From assembly GCF_016907335.1 (NCBI RefSeq), contig NZ_JAFBBT010000001.1:1860001-1924000 (forward strand): a stretch of 64,000 nt of DNA, in the 5' to 3' direction. The stretch's first letter is position 1; the number at the start of each line of letters is the position of its first letter. The notes under the pieces were generated by a model. The model was not told the origin of the DNA, made no database searches, and saw only the letters and a program-made list of their open reading frames with translations. The position numbers were made by a program, and so were the translations under genes. This DNA comes from Curtobacterium herbarum (lineage in GTDB: Bacteria; Actinomycetota; Actinomycetes; Actinomycetales; Microbacteriaceae). Shown in pieces: positions 25,896-33,858 of the stretch.

Positions 25896-27568
25896 ACCGA
25901 GGCCCGGTCGTCGAGCAGCCCGCGGAGGAGCTCGGCGGTCCGCTTCGGGTCACGCTCGGCGAGGGCCGCGATGTCCTGGCGGCGGCGTTCCGCGGTGATC
26001 TCGTCGGTCGTCAGCACCTCGGTCGGGGCGTCGTCGTGCGGCAGCGCCTGGAGCGCGACGGTCGGGGCGTCGCCGGCGTCGAGCCCGGTGCGGACGTCGG
26101 CCGGCTCCACGGCGAGGGGCAGCGGGAACCCCTCGCCGAACGCGTCGAGCTCGCCGATGTCGACCTGTTCGCGCTGCTGGCGGCGACCACGGCGGGCCAG
26201 GAAGACCATCAGGGCGATGAGGGCCAGGACGATCCCGACGACGATGCCGGCGGTGCGGATCGCCGACCAGAGCGCCTCCTGCTGGTCGGCCTGCTGCTGC
26301 GCCTCGAGCGCCTTCGCGGCGTCGTCGGCGGCGCTGGTGTCGAAGTCCATCACCGCGACCTTGACCTGGTCGCCCCGGGTCGCGTCGACACCGGCGGCGT
26401 TCGCCACCAGGTCGTTGATGCTCTGCAGGTTGACGCCCTGCACGGACTTCGCCTTGGCGTTCAGCGCGACCGAGATCGTCTGGCGGTCCATCGCCCCGGC
26501 CGGGATCTGCGTGGTCTCGGTGGTCTTGTCGACGGCGTTGTTCTTCGTCGCGGACTGGTTCTCGTACCCACCGTCGCCGGTCCCGGTGCCCGTCTTCGCG
26601 GTGCCGTTCGGGACGGCGATGTTGTCCGGGCCGAGCACACCGGTCGCACCGGTGCCGGCACCGCTCGCGCCGGCGCCGTACTGCTCCTTCGTGGACGACT
26701 CGTTGAGCGCCACCGGGCCGGTCGTCGGCGTCGTGAAGGACTCGGTCGTGCGGGTGCCGGAGTTGTCGCTCATGGTCGCGGCGACGACGACGCTGGCGTT
26801 GCCCGCCCCGAGCGTGGTGTCGAGCAGGTCCTGGACCTTCTTGCTCGTCGCGGCGTCGTAGTCGGCGGCCTGGTCGGTGCCGGACCCGGTCGCTCCGGTG
26901 CCGACGGCCGACAGGGTCTGGCCCTTCTGGTCGACCACCGAGACGTCGGTCGGCTGCATGCCCTCGACGGCAGCGCTGGTGAGGTGCACGATCGCCTGGA
27001 CCTGGTCGGTGTCGAGCTGGGCACCGTTCTTCGTGGCGATGAAGACGGACGCGGTGGGGTCCTTCTCCTCGGACACGAAGACCGACTTCTTCGGGATCGC
27101 CAGCTGCACGCTCGCGGTCTGCACGCCGTCCATCGCGGAGATCGTCTTGGCGAGCTCGCCCTCGATCGCGCGCTTGTAGGTGACGTCCTGCTGGAACTCG
27201 GAGCTCGTGACGCCCATGGTGTCGAGCAGCGAGTAGCCGCCCTCGTTCGACGACGGCAGCCCGTTCGAGGCGGCCTTGAGCCGCTCGGTGTAGACCTTCG
27301 ACTGCGGCACCAGGATCGTCGCGCCGCCGTCGGTGAGCTGGAACGGCACACCGTCGGTCGTCAGCTGGTCGGTGACCGAGCTGGCGTCCGCCGCGGCCAG
27401 ACCGGTGAACAGCGGCGCGTAGGACGGCTTGCCGAGCCAGGACGCCAGCGCGATCCCGCCGAGCACGAGCGCCGCGATGCCGATGACCGCGATGGTCCGC
27501 TGCGCGGCCGTGAACCCCTTGACGTACGCGCCGAGACGGCCGAGCACGTTCTGGATGCCGGCGGGCAT
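25892..27568 (-). CDS. fliF: Flagellar M-ring protein FliF
   Basis: A 558-residue protein that forms the MS ring in the membrane, the base of the flagellum. Two transmembrane helices, about 25-45 and 436-458, enclose the extracellular ring-building domains (YSPLF-like SYAPLFTGLAAADASSV, KVYTERLKAASNGLP, YKRAIEGELAKTISAMDGVQTASVQLAIP). The cytoplasmic C-terminal 100 residues end with AALAERDPKRTAELLRGLLDD, the FliG-binding helix. The disordered Gly/Thr/Ala loop around 330-390 is longer than usual. Linked to fliE by TGATG and to fliG by GTGA overlaps. Confidence 0.97.
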   Translation of the reverse strand: MPAGIQNVLGRLGAYVKGFTAAQRTIAVIGIAALVLGGIALASWLGKPSYAPLFTGLAAADASSVTDQLTTDGVPFQLTDGGATILVPQSKVYTERLKAASNGLPSSNEGGYSLLDTMGVTSSEFQQDVTYKRAIEGELAKTISAMDGVQTASVQLAIPKKSVFVSEEKDPTASVFIATKNGAQLDTDQVQAIVHLTSAAVEGMQPTDVSVVDQKGQTLSAVGTGATGSGTDQAADYDAATSKKVQDLLDTTLGAGNASVVVAATMSDNSGTRTTESFTTPTTGPVALNESSTKEQYGAGASGAGTGATGVLGPDNIAVPNGTAKTGTGTGDGGYENQSATKNNAVDKTTETTQIPAGAMDRQTISVALNAKAKSVQGVNLQSINDLVANAAGVDATRGDQVKVAVMDFDTSAADDAAKALEAQQQADQQEALWSAIRTAGIVVGIVLALIALMVFLARRGRRQQREQVDIGELDAFGEGFPLPLAVEPADVRTGLDAGDAPTVALQALPHDDAPTEVLTTDEITAERRRQDIAALAERDPKRTAELLRGLLDDRASV

Positions 27569-27900
27569 CAGGCCTGCATCCGCATGATCTCGTTGAACGC
27601 GTCGACGCCCTTGTTGCGGACGGCGGCGACGAGTTCGAGGGTGACCTGGGCGCGGGTGGACGCGATGGTGGCGTCGTGGATGTCGTCGAGGTTGCCCGTG
27701 ACGGCCTGCAGCGCCAGGGTCTTCGAGTCGCTCTGCAGCTGCTGCAGGCCGTCGACGGCGTTGCCGAGACTCGCGGCGAACCCGTCGCCCCCGCTGCCGG
27801 AGACCGCGGACGAGCCGCGGTCGCTGCTGGTGCCGGTGACGTCGGTCACGGCGTTCGTCATCGCGTTGGTGGTCACACCGTTCACGGCGTCGATGGGCAT
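27568..27900 (-). CDS. fliE: Flagellar hook-basal body protein FliE
   Basis: A 110-residue rod adaptor that joins the MS ring to the proximal rod. The conserved part is the second half: GFAASLGNAVDGLQQLQSDSKTLALQAVTGNLDDIHDATIASTRAQVTLELVAAVRNKGVDAFNEIMRMQ. The N-terminal 40 residues are a variable Thr/Ser/Gly stretch. Joined to flgC and fliF by TGATG overlaps, so it is translated as part of one operon. Confidence 0.95.
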   Translation of the reverse strand: MPIDAVNGVTTNAMTNAVTDVTGTSSDRGSSAVSGSGGDGFAASLGNAVDGLQQLQSDSKTLALQAVTGNLDDIHDATIASTRAQVTLELVAAVRNKGVDAFNEIMRMQA

Positions 27901-28295
27901 CAGTTCTTCCCGATCTGCAGTGCCGCCTCGTAGGCGGTCTTGGCACGGTCGACCACGGCGGCGTTCGCCTGGTAGCCGCGCTGGGCCATGATGAGGTCCG
28001 CCATCTGCGTGCCGAGGTCGATGTCCGGCATCCGGACGTACCCTTCGGCGTTCGCGAGCGGGTTGTCCGGGTCGTAGGTCACGCGGCCGGCGGCGCTGCC
28101 GAACGCGGCGCCCTTGACGTAGGCGCCGGAGACGCCGTTGCCCTCCTGGACCTCGACGTAGCGGGCCTGGAACGCGGAGTCGTCCATCGAGCGGACGGTG
28201 TTGACGTTGGCGATGTTGTCCGAGATCGCGTCGAGCCACTTCCGGTGCACGGTCATGCCGGTGCTCGCGATCCCGATCGCGTCGAAGGTCGTCAC
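27900..28295 (-). CDS. flgC: Flagellar basal-body rod protein FlgC
   Basis: A 131-residue proximal rod protein. N-terminal rod motif: TTFDAIGIASTGMTVHRKWLDAISDNIANVNTVRS; C-terminal motif: MPDIDLGTQMADLIMAQRGYQANAAVVDRAKTAYEAALQIGK. Length and both ends agree with FlgC. GTG start overlapping the flgB stop. Secreted by the export apparatus without a cleaved signal. Confidence 0.96.
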   Translation of the reverse strand: MTTFDAIGIASTGMTVHRKWLDAISDNIANVNTVRSMDDSAFQARYVEVQEGNGVSGAYVKGAAFGSAAGRVTYDPDNPLANAEGYVRMPDIDLGTQMADLIMAQRGYQANAAVVDRAKTAYEAALQIGKN

Positions 28296-28636
28296 GAGTT
28301 CGTCCGCATCGCCGCACGGACCTGGGTGAGCTCGGAGTTCATCGCCTGCGTCGCGAACTGGTACCGCAGCACGGTGTCGACGTTGGAGAGCGTCTCCTCG
28401 TCCAGGTCGACGTTGTTGCCGTTCGTGTTCGTCGGCTCGAGGCTCCGCGCGACGGTCGGCGTGGTGTGGCCGTCGCCCTCGACGACGGACTTCGCCAGTG
28501 CGTCCTCGAACTGCACCTTCTCGGCGTGGTAGTTCGTGGTGTTGATGTTCGCGATGTTGTTCGCGATGACGCGCTGGCGCATCGACAGACCGTCGAGTGC
28601 GCTCTGCAGCGCGGCCGACGTCACGGAGTCGAACAC
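28292..28636 (-). CDS. flgB: Flagellar basal-body rod protein FlgB
   Basis: A 114-residue proximal rod protein starting (GTG) MFDSVTSAALQSALDGLSMRQRVIANNIANINTTNYHAEKVQF, with the usual rod-protein N-terminal motif and a C-terminal TVLRYQFATQAMNSELTQVRAAMRTN helix. First gene of the flgB-flgE operon; a ribosome site GAGGGGA precedes the GTG and a FliA-type promoter lies about 100 nt upstream (28736-28763). Confidence 0.96.
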   Translation of the reverse strand: MFDSVTSAALQSALDGLSMRQRVIANNIANINTTNYHAEKVQFEDALAKSVVEGDGHTTPTVARSLEPTNTNGNNVDLDEETLSNVDTVLRYQFATQAMNSELTQVRAAMRTNS

Positions 28637-28735
28637 GGATGGGTCCCCTCGTCGGGCGTCGTCCAGCGGGACGTCGCCGAGGCGGTGGTGGCCGATCCGT
28701 GGCCGGGTGGTCGAGCGATCCGTGCTCGACAGGGG

Positions 28736-28763
28736 CTATCGGCGCGGCGTCCGAGCGGTGTTA
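28736..28763 (-). promoter_or_regulatory. FliA (sigma-28) promoter of the flgB operon
   Basis: On the minus strand TAAC (28763-28760), 16 nt, then GCCGATAG (28743-28736). The sigma-28 consensus is TAAA, 15-16 nt, GCCGATAA. It lies between the 119-residue gene and flgB, about 100 nt before flgB. Confidence 0.7.
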
Positions 28764-28795
28764 GCGCTCGCCCCGAACGGGGGCCGGTCCGCCCG

Positions 28796-29155
28796 CTACG
28801 CGCTCGCGTCGAGGTAGACGGCGGCCTGCGGGGTGCGCGTCCCGTCGACCGCGCGGAGCGCGGCGAGGTGCTCGAGCGTCACCCGGCGGGCGTCCTCGAC
28901 GGCGGCGATCCGGTCGCGCTGCGCGGCGAGCAGCCGGGAGGCACGGCCCACCAGCTCGCGCGGCACCGGTCCCAGCCCGGTCGGCTCGGACCAGGGGGTC
29001 GTGGTCGCGTCGCCGAGGCTCGTTTCGAGGTCGGCGAGGGCCGCCTCCCAGCGGGCGTGCGCCGCGGTGTCGTCGATGGACACGGCGGCGTCGACGGACA
29101 CGGTGTCGTCGACGGTCGCGACGGCCTCGGCGTCAGGCGACACCGAGCGCCCCAC
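28796..29155 (-). CDS. Unknown flagellar-operon protein in the FliT position
   Basis: A 119-residue, acidic, mainly helical protein starting (GTG) MGRSVSPDAEAVATVDDTVS, with a run of Asp/Val/Ser repeats in the first 30 residues and a helical region ARWEAALADLETSL...RASRLLAAQRDRIAAVEDARRVTLEHLAALRAV. I find no family similarity. It overlaps the end of fliS by 23 nt. In many flagellar operons fliS is followed by fliT, the FliD chaperone, also a small helical protein, so a FliT-like role is plausible but unproven. A later GTG would give a shorter protein. Confidence 0.7.
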   Translation of the reverse strand: MGRSVSPDAEAVATVDDTVSVDAAVSIDDTAAHARWEAALADLETSLGDATTTPWSEPTGLGPVPRELVGRASRLLAAQRDRIAAVEDARRVTLEHLAALRAVDGTRTPQAAVYLDASA

Positions 29156-29615
29156 CCGCGGTGTGCTGCGGAGCGACCGGGGTCGCCGGCAACGAGGCCG
29201 CCGCGTCGTGCCACGCCTGGCGGAGCGGGTCGAGGATCCGGATGCAGTCGCGGGTGGCCTGGACGTCCCGGTGCACGTTCGCCGTGATGAGCGAGGTCGA
29301 CGCGTAGTTGTACACGGCGAGCAGTCCCTCGCCGCCGTCCCAGACGTCGATCTTCAGCGTCGAGGACAGCTCCCCGACGATGGCCTGCGCGTGCAGGAGC
29401 TGCTCGCGGGCAGTGTCCCAGTCGGCGGCGACCTGGGCGGTCTCGGCGCGGTGCAGGTCGAGCAGCAGCCGGTCGTAGAGCATCGTGACGAGCTGCGCGG
29501 GTGTCGCCGACAGCACCGCCTCGTTCGTGTACTGGGCGCGGCGCTGGTCGGTGACGGTGCGGGGCTTCGCGGCCTGCCGGAAGGCGGCGGACCCGCTGAG
29601 GTCGAAGGCGTTCAT
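29133..29615 (-). CDS. fliS: Flagellar export chaperone FliS
   Basis: A 160-residue chaperone that keeps flagellin unpolymerised before export. Landmarks: QYTNEAVLSATPAQLVTMLYDRLLLDLHRAETA, where family members read Y....v.tasp.eLi.mLYdg.l, and then LHAQAIVGELSSTLKIDVWDGGEGLLAVYNYASTSLITANVHRD. Downstream of fliD with an 18-nt gap. Start ATG 29615 follows a GGAG-like site. Confidence 0.95.
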   Translation of the reverse strand: MNAFDLSGSAAFRQAAKPRTVTDQRRAQYTNEAVLSATPAQLVTMLYDRLLLDLHRAETAQVAADWDTAREQLLHAQAIVGELSSTLKIDVWDGGEGLLAVYNYASTSLITANVHRDVQATRDCIRILDPLRQAWHDAAASLPATPVAPQHTAGGALGVA

Positions 29616-29632
29616 GACGGTTCTCCTACGGC

Positions 29633-31033
29633 TCACTGGGACAGCGACGAGAGCTGACCGGCGAGCCAGCTGGACTGCGACTGCAGTTTGCTGAGGCTGG
29701 TCTCGAGCGCGGCGTACTGCGTCTGCAGCGTCGCCCGGCGCATGGTCAGTCGGTCGGTCCACGAGTCGATCTGGGTGGTGAGGTCCGTGACCACGGACTG
29801 CTTGCCCGTGATCGCGGTCGTGATGGAGCCGGTGTACTTGTCGCTCGCGGCCGTGGCGGCGTCCGCGACGGCCTGCGCCACCCCGGACATGATCGCCTGC
29901 GTGCCGGCGGGGTCGGCGGCCAGGGCCTTCTGGAACGCGGCGGCGTCGAAGTCGAAGTCGCCGTCCTTCGAGATGACGATGCCGATCGACGACGGCGACC
30001 TCCCGTCGACCGGGGTCGACATCGCACTCGTCAGGCGCTGGACGGCCGACCGTGTGGTGGCGTCGCCGAGCAGGACACCGGCCGTGGTGCTCGTGGTCCC
30101 GTTCGTCGGGCTGGTCGTGCTCGTCACACCGGTGTTCGACGCGTAGTACGACGTGACGGCGTTGAGCGCGTCGACGAGCCCGGACGCCACGGCCTGCGCC
30201 TTCGTGCTGTCCCGGCCGACCGTGACGGTGGTCGGGTCGGTCGAGGCCTTCGACACCGTGACGCTGACACCGGGCAGCAGGTCGGCGAACGTGTTCGTCC
30301 CGCTCGTGACGGTCTGCGCTGCAGCCGTGCCGGCCCACAGGGTGACCGACGCGTCGGAGGCCCGGGTCACCACCGCCGCGCCGGGCTCGGCCAGCACGTC
30401 GGTCGCGGTCCCGGCGGTCACGTCCGCCGCGGTGCCCCGGTGCAGGGTGAAGCCGTTCGCGGCGCCCGTCGTGGTGCTCGTCAGCTGCAGCCGGTAGAGC
30501 TTCGTGCCGTCGGCGTCGGTCCCCGCGGCGACCTTCGTGGCGGTGACCCCGGCGGCGGAGCCGTTGATCGCCGTCACGGTGTCGTCGAGCGAGCCCGACG
30601 CCGGCGTGACCGTGGTGCTCGTGCCGTCCGGCTTCGTGAACGTCAGCGCCGACGCGGTGTCCCCCCAGGACAACATCGCGGCGGTGACACCGACCTGTGC
30701 GGCGGCCGTCTGCCCGACCGTGACGGACACGGACCCGGCGGTGGCGGTCGCACTCGCCGAGACGGTCACGTTCGTGGCGCTCGACGACGCCGTGTACAGG
30801 TCGAGCGAGCCGGGCTTCGCGGCGACCGCGGCCTTGGTGGCCAGGGACTGCACGAGCCCGTTGATGGTCTGCAGCGACGAGATGAAGGAGTTGGTCGTGG
30901 TGACCTTCGCCTTGAGCAGCGACTGCGGGACCTGTTCGACGCTCATCAGCGAGTTGATGAGGTCGGTGGTCTTGAGCCCGGAGACCAGACCGTCGATCGC
31001 GAGCGAGCTGCTCGTCGCGGACGTGGTGGACAT
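29633..31033 (-). CDS. fliD: Flagellar filament cap protein FliD
   Basis: A 466-residue cap protein that promotes flagellin polymerisation at the filament tip. The N-terminal part SLAIDGLVSGLKTTDLINSLMSVEQVPQSLLKAK is the FliD_N signature; the C-terminal FliD_C region includes SPSSIGIVISKDGDFDFDAAAFQKALAADPAG and ends with a coiled coil ATLQTQYAALETSLSKLQSQSSWLAGQLSSLS. The middle is a Thr/Ala/Val-rich variable domain that would face outwards. It follows fliC with a 122-nt gap. Confidence 0.95.
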   Translation of the reverse strand: MSTTSATSSSLAIDGLVSGLKTTDLINSLMSVEQVPQSLLKAKVTTTNSFISSLQTINGLVQSLATKAAVAAKPGSLDLYTASSSATNVTVSASATATAGSVSVTVGQTAAAQVGVTAAMLSWGDTASALTFTKPDGTSTTVTPASGSLDDTVTAINGSAAGVTATKVAAGTDADGTKLYRLQLTSTTTGAANGFTLHRGTAADVTAGTATDVLAEPGAAVVTRASDASVTLWAGTAAAQTVTSGTNTFADLLPGVSVTVSKASTDPTTVTVGRDSTKAQAVASGLVDALNAVTSYYASNTGVTSTTSPTNGTTSTTAGVLLGDATTRSAVQRLTSAMSTPVDGRSPSSIGIVISKDGDFDFDAAAFQKALAADPAGTQAIMSGVAQAVADAATAASDKYTGSITTAITGKQSVVTDLTTQIDSWTDRLTMRRATLQTQYAALETSLSKLQSQSSWLAGQLSSLSQ

Positions 31034-31155
31034 CGCTGGCTCCCCGGTGGTCGGCGGCTCGGAGGACGGGTGGACCGACCGTGGTCAGTCGGCAGGGGTG
31101 GACGCCACCACCGGGGAGCACGCGAACGGCTCCGCGGTGGTGGCGACCGGTGCGA

Positions 31156-32043
31156 CTAGCGGAGCAGCGACAGGACGCCCTGCGTGCTCTGGTTCGCCTG
31201 CGCGAGCATCGACGTGCCGGCCTGGCTGAGGATGTTGTCGCGCGTGTACTTGACCATCTCCTCCGCCATGTCGACGTCGGTGATGCGGGACTTCGCCGCG
31301 GTGAGGTTCTCCTTGGCCACGTTCGTCACGTTGATGGCGTGGTCGAAGCGGTTCTGGACAGCACCGATGCTCGAGCGTGCCTCGGACACGGTCTTGATCT
31401 GGGCGTCGATCGTGGTGATCGCCGCCTGGGCGTCGGCGTTGCTGGCGAAGCTGATCTTCGCGGCGACGGCGTTGCCGTCCGCGTCGGTCCCGCCGGCCAC
31501 GGTCAGGTTGCTGGCGATGTCCTTGACGTTCGCCTTGCCGAGGTCGACCGAGATCTGCGAGGACTCACCCGCGTTCGCACCGACCTGGAAGGTCAGCTTG
31601 CCGTCCTTGGCGGTTCCCGCCGAGCCGTCGAGCAGGTTGATGCCGTTGAAGTTCGTCGAGCTCGCGATGCGGCCCAGCTCCTTCTGCAGCTCCCCCACCT
31701 CGGTGGTGATGGCGGTGCGCGAGTCGGCGTTGTTCGAGTCGTTGCCGGCCTGGACGGCCAGGTCGCGCATGCGCTGGAGGATCGAGTGGGTCTCGGTGAG
31801 GCCACCTTCAGCGGTCTGCACGACGGAGATGCCGTCCTGCGCGTTGCGGGCGGCGACCGTGAGGCCACCGACCTGGGACTTCAGACCCTCGGAGATCGAC
31901 AGACCGGCAGCGTCGTCGGCAGCACGGTTGATGCGGAGGCCGCTCGAGAGCTTCTCGAGGGACTTCGACAGGTCGTTCTGCGTCGCGTTGAGGTTCCGGT
32001 ACGTGTTGAGTGCCGAGAGGTTGGTGTTGATGGACATACCCAT
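31156..32043 (-). CDS. fliC: Flagellin
   Basis: A 295-residue flagellin, subunit of the filament. N-terminal D0/D1: MSINTNLSALNTYRNLNATQNDLSKSLEKLSSGLRINRAADDAAGLSISEGLKSQVGGL. C-terminal D1/D0: RSSIGAVQNRFDHAINVTNVAKENLTAAKSRITDVDMAEEMVKYTRDNILSQAGTSMLAQANQSTQGVLSLLR. The central surface domain is short (about 140-190), as in other small flagellins of Gram-positive bacteria. Ribosome site GGAGGAA is 8 nt before the first ATG (encoding MGMSINTN), which is why that start was chosen. A sigma-28 promoter lies about 60 nt upstream. Confidence 0.97.
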   Translation of the reverse strand: MGMSINTNLSALNTYRNLNATQNDLSKSLEKLSSGLRINRAADDAAGLSISEGLKSQVGGLTVAARNAQDGISVVQTAEGGLTETHSILQRMRDLAVQAGNDSNNADSRTAITTEVGELQKELGRIASSTNFNGINLLDGSAGTAKDGKLTFQVGANAGESSQISVDLGKANVKDIASNLTVAGGTDADGNAVAAKISFASNADAQAAITTIDAQIKTVSEARSSIGAVQNRFDHAINVTNVAKENLTAAKSRITDVDMAEEMVKYTRDNILSQAGTSMLAQANQSTQGVLSLLR

Positions 32044-32103
32044 GATGTGTTCCTCCGTGAAACTGGGCCGATCGTCAGTCCGTCCGTGGGCTGACAGGGG
32101 TCC

Positions 32104-32130
32104 CTCTCGGCCGTGTGGCCGGAGGCGTTA
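32104..32130 (-). promoter_or_regulatory. FliA (sigma-28) promoter of flagellin
   Basis: On the minus strand TAAC (32130-32127), exactly 15 nt, then GCCGAGAG (32111-32104), close to TAAA-N15-GCCGATAA. It is some 60 nt upstream of the flagellin ATG, between fliA and fliC. Confidence 0.7.
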
Positions 32131-32171
32131 GACGATCCGTCCGACGATTTCGCCGTCGGACCGCCGGTCGG

Positions 32172-32990
32172 TCAACTGGCCGCGACGACGCCGGCCGAGG
32201 TCGCGTCCTGCACCGCGCGGGTGATGCCGGCGGCGGCGTTCGTGGCGACGCGGGCCAGGTAGGCGCTCCGTCGGGCCGCGGTGGTGCGGGACGCCGGCGC
32301 GGGGGCGAACCCGCCGTCGCCGTAGTGCTCGGCGAGACCGTCGCGGAGCAGGCGCATCGCTTCCGACCGCTGCTGCGAGACGGCGGAGTGGGTGATGCCG
32401 AGCTCGGCGGCGACGTCGGTGACGGTGCGGTCGCCGAAGTACACGGCCTCGACGATCAGGCGCATCCGGTCGGGCAGCGCCTGCACGGCGGCGACCAGGT
32501 AGCGGCGCTTCTCGGCCTCGAGCAGGTCCTCACCCGGCAGCGGCAGGTCGGCGGCGACGGTGTCGTGCACGGTCTCGTCGATCGTGCCGACGGTGCGGGC
32601 GGCGTCGGTGAGCGCGTCCACGGCGGTCTGCCGGTCGACGCCCATCGCGTCGGCGATCTCCTGCGGGGTGACGCGACGCCCGAGACCGGCGGACAGCGCC
32701 TCCTGGGTGGCGAGGGTCTCGCGGATGCGCTTCCGGGTGCCGCGGCTGGCCCAGTCGCCGGCACGCAGGTCGTCGGCGATCGCGCCGGTGATGCGGGTCC
32801 GGGCGTAGGCGCCGAACGGCACGCCGAGCGTCGGGTCGAAGGCGTCGGCGGCCTGCACCAGGGCGACCGAGCCGACCTGTCCGAGGTCGTCGCGGCTGAG
32901 GTGTGTGGCGCGGGCGCAGGTCTCGGCGACGATGTACCCGACGAGCGGCAGGTGTTCGACGATCATCGCGTTGCGTGCGGTGCGGTCCAT
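32172..32990 (-). CDS. fliA: Flagellar sigma factor FliA (sigma-28)
   Basis: A 272-residue RNA polymerase sigma factor of the FliA/WhiG branch that directs transcription of late flagellar genes. Region 2 is LPLVGYIVAETCARATHLSRDDLGQVGSVALVQAADAFDPTLGVPFGAYARTRITGAIADDLRAGDW. Region 3 includes RVTPQEIADAMGVDRQTAVDAL. Region 4 has VYFGDRTVTDVAAELGITHSAVSQQRSEAMRLLRDGL, a helix-turn-helix. A C-terminal extension of 45 residues is unusual. ATG at 32990 has AGGGGAA upstream; a longer frame exists but has no ribosome site. No anti-sigma gene flgM is seen in the window. Confidence 0.92.
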   Translation of the reverse strand: MDRTARNAMIVEHLPLVGYIVAETCARATHLSRDDLGQVGSVALVQAADAFDPTLGVPFGAYARTRITGAIADDLRAGDWASRGTRKRIRETLATQEALSAGLGRRVTPQEIADAMGVDRQTAVDALTDAARTVGTIDETVHDTVAADLPLPGEDLLEAEKRRYLVAAVQALPDRMRLIVEAVYFGDRTVTDVAAELGITHSAVSQQRSEAMRLLRDGLAEHYGDGGFAPAPASRTTAARRSAYLARVATNAAAGITRAVQDATSAGVVAAS

Positions 32991-33163
32991 GGTGTTCCCC
33001 TGGTCGTCCTGTGTGGCTGACCCGTCCGTGGGCATGACGAACGCCGGCGTCGGGACCGCCGGGTACGTCGGAGAACCGCGGGGGTCCGTCCCCGCGGTGC
33101 GCTCGTGTCCGGACGCGAGCCCTGGACACGAGCCGGGGTCGTCCCCCGGTGCTGTTCTCGAAC

Positions 33164-33187
33164 CTATCGGCTGCCTGAGTGCTCAGG
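33164..33187 (-). promoter_or_regulatory. Candidate fliA promoter: sigma-28 -10 box plus palindrome
   Basis: On the minus strand GCCGATAG (33171-33164) matches the sigma-28 -10 box, but nothing like TAAA stands 15-16 nt upstream. Instead a perfect palindrome, CCTGAG-TG-CTCAGG, occupies 33174-33187, where the -35 contact would be. This looks like an activator-dependent or autoregulated fliA promoter. Confidence 0.5.
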
Positions 33188-33199
33188 GAGTCCCCGTTC

Positions 33200-33222
33200 G
33201 TACCCAGTGCGGGGGTGGGTAC
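33200..33222. promoter_or_regulatory. Inverted repeat, operator candidate
   Basis: GTACCCA, 9 nt, TGGGTAC: perfect 7-bp arms. Lies in the middle of the fliA-flgN gap between other dyads. Confidence 0.45.
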
Positions 33223-33232
33223 ACCCCAGCAG

Positions 33233-33282
33233 TGTCCGCACTTCTGCGGACATCGGACAGTGTGTCCCCCGATCTGAGGACA
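33233..33282. promoter_or_regulatory. Two copies of a TGTCC-N10-GGACA operator
   Basis: TGTCC-N10-GGACA occurs at 33233-33252 and again at 33263-33282, with a start-to-start distance of 30 nt (about three DNA turns), on the same face of the helix. The first copy is extended to 8-bp arms (TGTCCGCA/TGCGGACA). The pair ends 13 nt before the -35 element of the flgN promoter, a place suited to an activator. The binding protein is not known. Confidence 0.6.
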
Positions 33283-33295
33283 TGGCGTCCGGCGC

Positions 33296-33322
33296 TTACG
33301 CCCGGGCCGTCCCCGTCGATAA
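33296..33322 (+). promoter_or_regulatory. FliA (sigma-28)-like promoter of flgN-flgK-flgL-fliW
   Basis: TTAC (33296-33299), 15 nt, GTCGATAA (33315-33322), close to TAAA-N15-GCCGATAA. About 50 nt before the flgN ATG. Confidence 0.6.
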
Positions 33323-33370
33323 CCCCTGGTGACCGCAGCCGGCGGTCGCGACCGATCCCGGAGGGAGCTG

Positions 33371-33856
33371 ATGAGCGTGAACGACCTGTCCGCCGTCCTG
33401 TGGCGCGAACGAGAACTACTCGAACTGCTCACGTTCAAGCTCGAGGAGGAGCAGCTCCTGCTCGCCGCCGGGCGCTCCCGGTGGATCTCGCACGCCAGCC
33501 GCGAGGTCGAGCAGGTCCTCGACCGGCTCCGCACCACCGGACTCGAGCGCAGCGCCCAGAGCGCCGCCGTCGCCGAGGAGTGGGGCATGCCCTCCGACGC
33601 CCCGCTCCGCGAGGTCGTCGCCGCTGCCCCGTCCGGGCCGTGGGGCGAGATCCTCGCGTCGCACCTCGCCGCGATGCTCGAGCTCACCACCCGCATCGGT
33701 TCGCTGCGGGACGAGAACGACCGCTTCCTCCGCATCGCCGCCCAGGCCACGCAGGAGACCCTCGCCGGCACCGTGACCGACGCCGACACCTACGACGCCA
33801 GCGGTTCGTCCGGCACCGCCACCGACGGCGCACGCCTCTTCGACGGGAGCCTGTAG
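33371..33856 (+). CDS. flgN: Flagellar chaperone FlgN
   Basis: A 161-residue predicted helical protein of the FlgN family, the cytoplasmic chaperone for the hook-filament junction proteins FlgK and FlgL, whose genes follow directly. Typical start: MSVNDLSAVLWRERELLELLTFKLEEEQLLLAAGRSRWI, then long helices with LREVVAAAPSGPWGEILASHLAAMLELTTRIGSLRDEND. The Ser/Thr/Gly tail is variable. ATG at 33371 with GGAGGGA 6 nt upstream. First gene of the plus-strand flagellar operon. Confidence 0.9.
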   Translation: MSVNDLSAVLWRERELLELLTFKLEEEQLLLAAGRSRWISHASREVEQVLDRLRTTGLERSAQSAAVAEEWGMPSDAPLREVVAAAPSGPWGEILASHLAAMLELTTRIGSLRDENDRFLRIAAQATQETLAGTVTDADTYDASGSSGTATDGARLFDGSL

Positions 33857-33858
33857 CG

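Larger units (their letters stand above)
32991..33370. other. 380-nt divergent regulatory region between fliA and flgN
   Basis: No gene. The gap holds, from left to right, a sigma-28-like -10 box for fliA with an adjoining palindrome (33164-33187), an inverted repeat (33200-33222), two equal 20-bp dyads (33233-33282) and a sigma-28 promoter for flgN (33296-33322), listed separately. The part near fliA (32991-33160) shows only GC-rich inverted repeats without clear meaning. Confidence 0.8.

Noticed and set aside
25892..28000. Long plus-strand frames opposite fliF, fliE and flgC
   Set aside because: They follow codon-position GC bias only. The flagellar proteins on the minus strand are full length and conserved.
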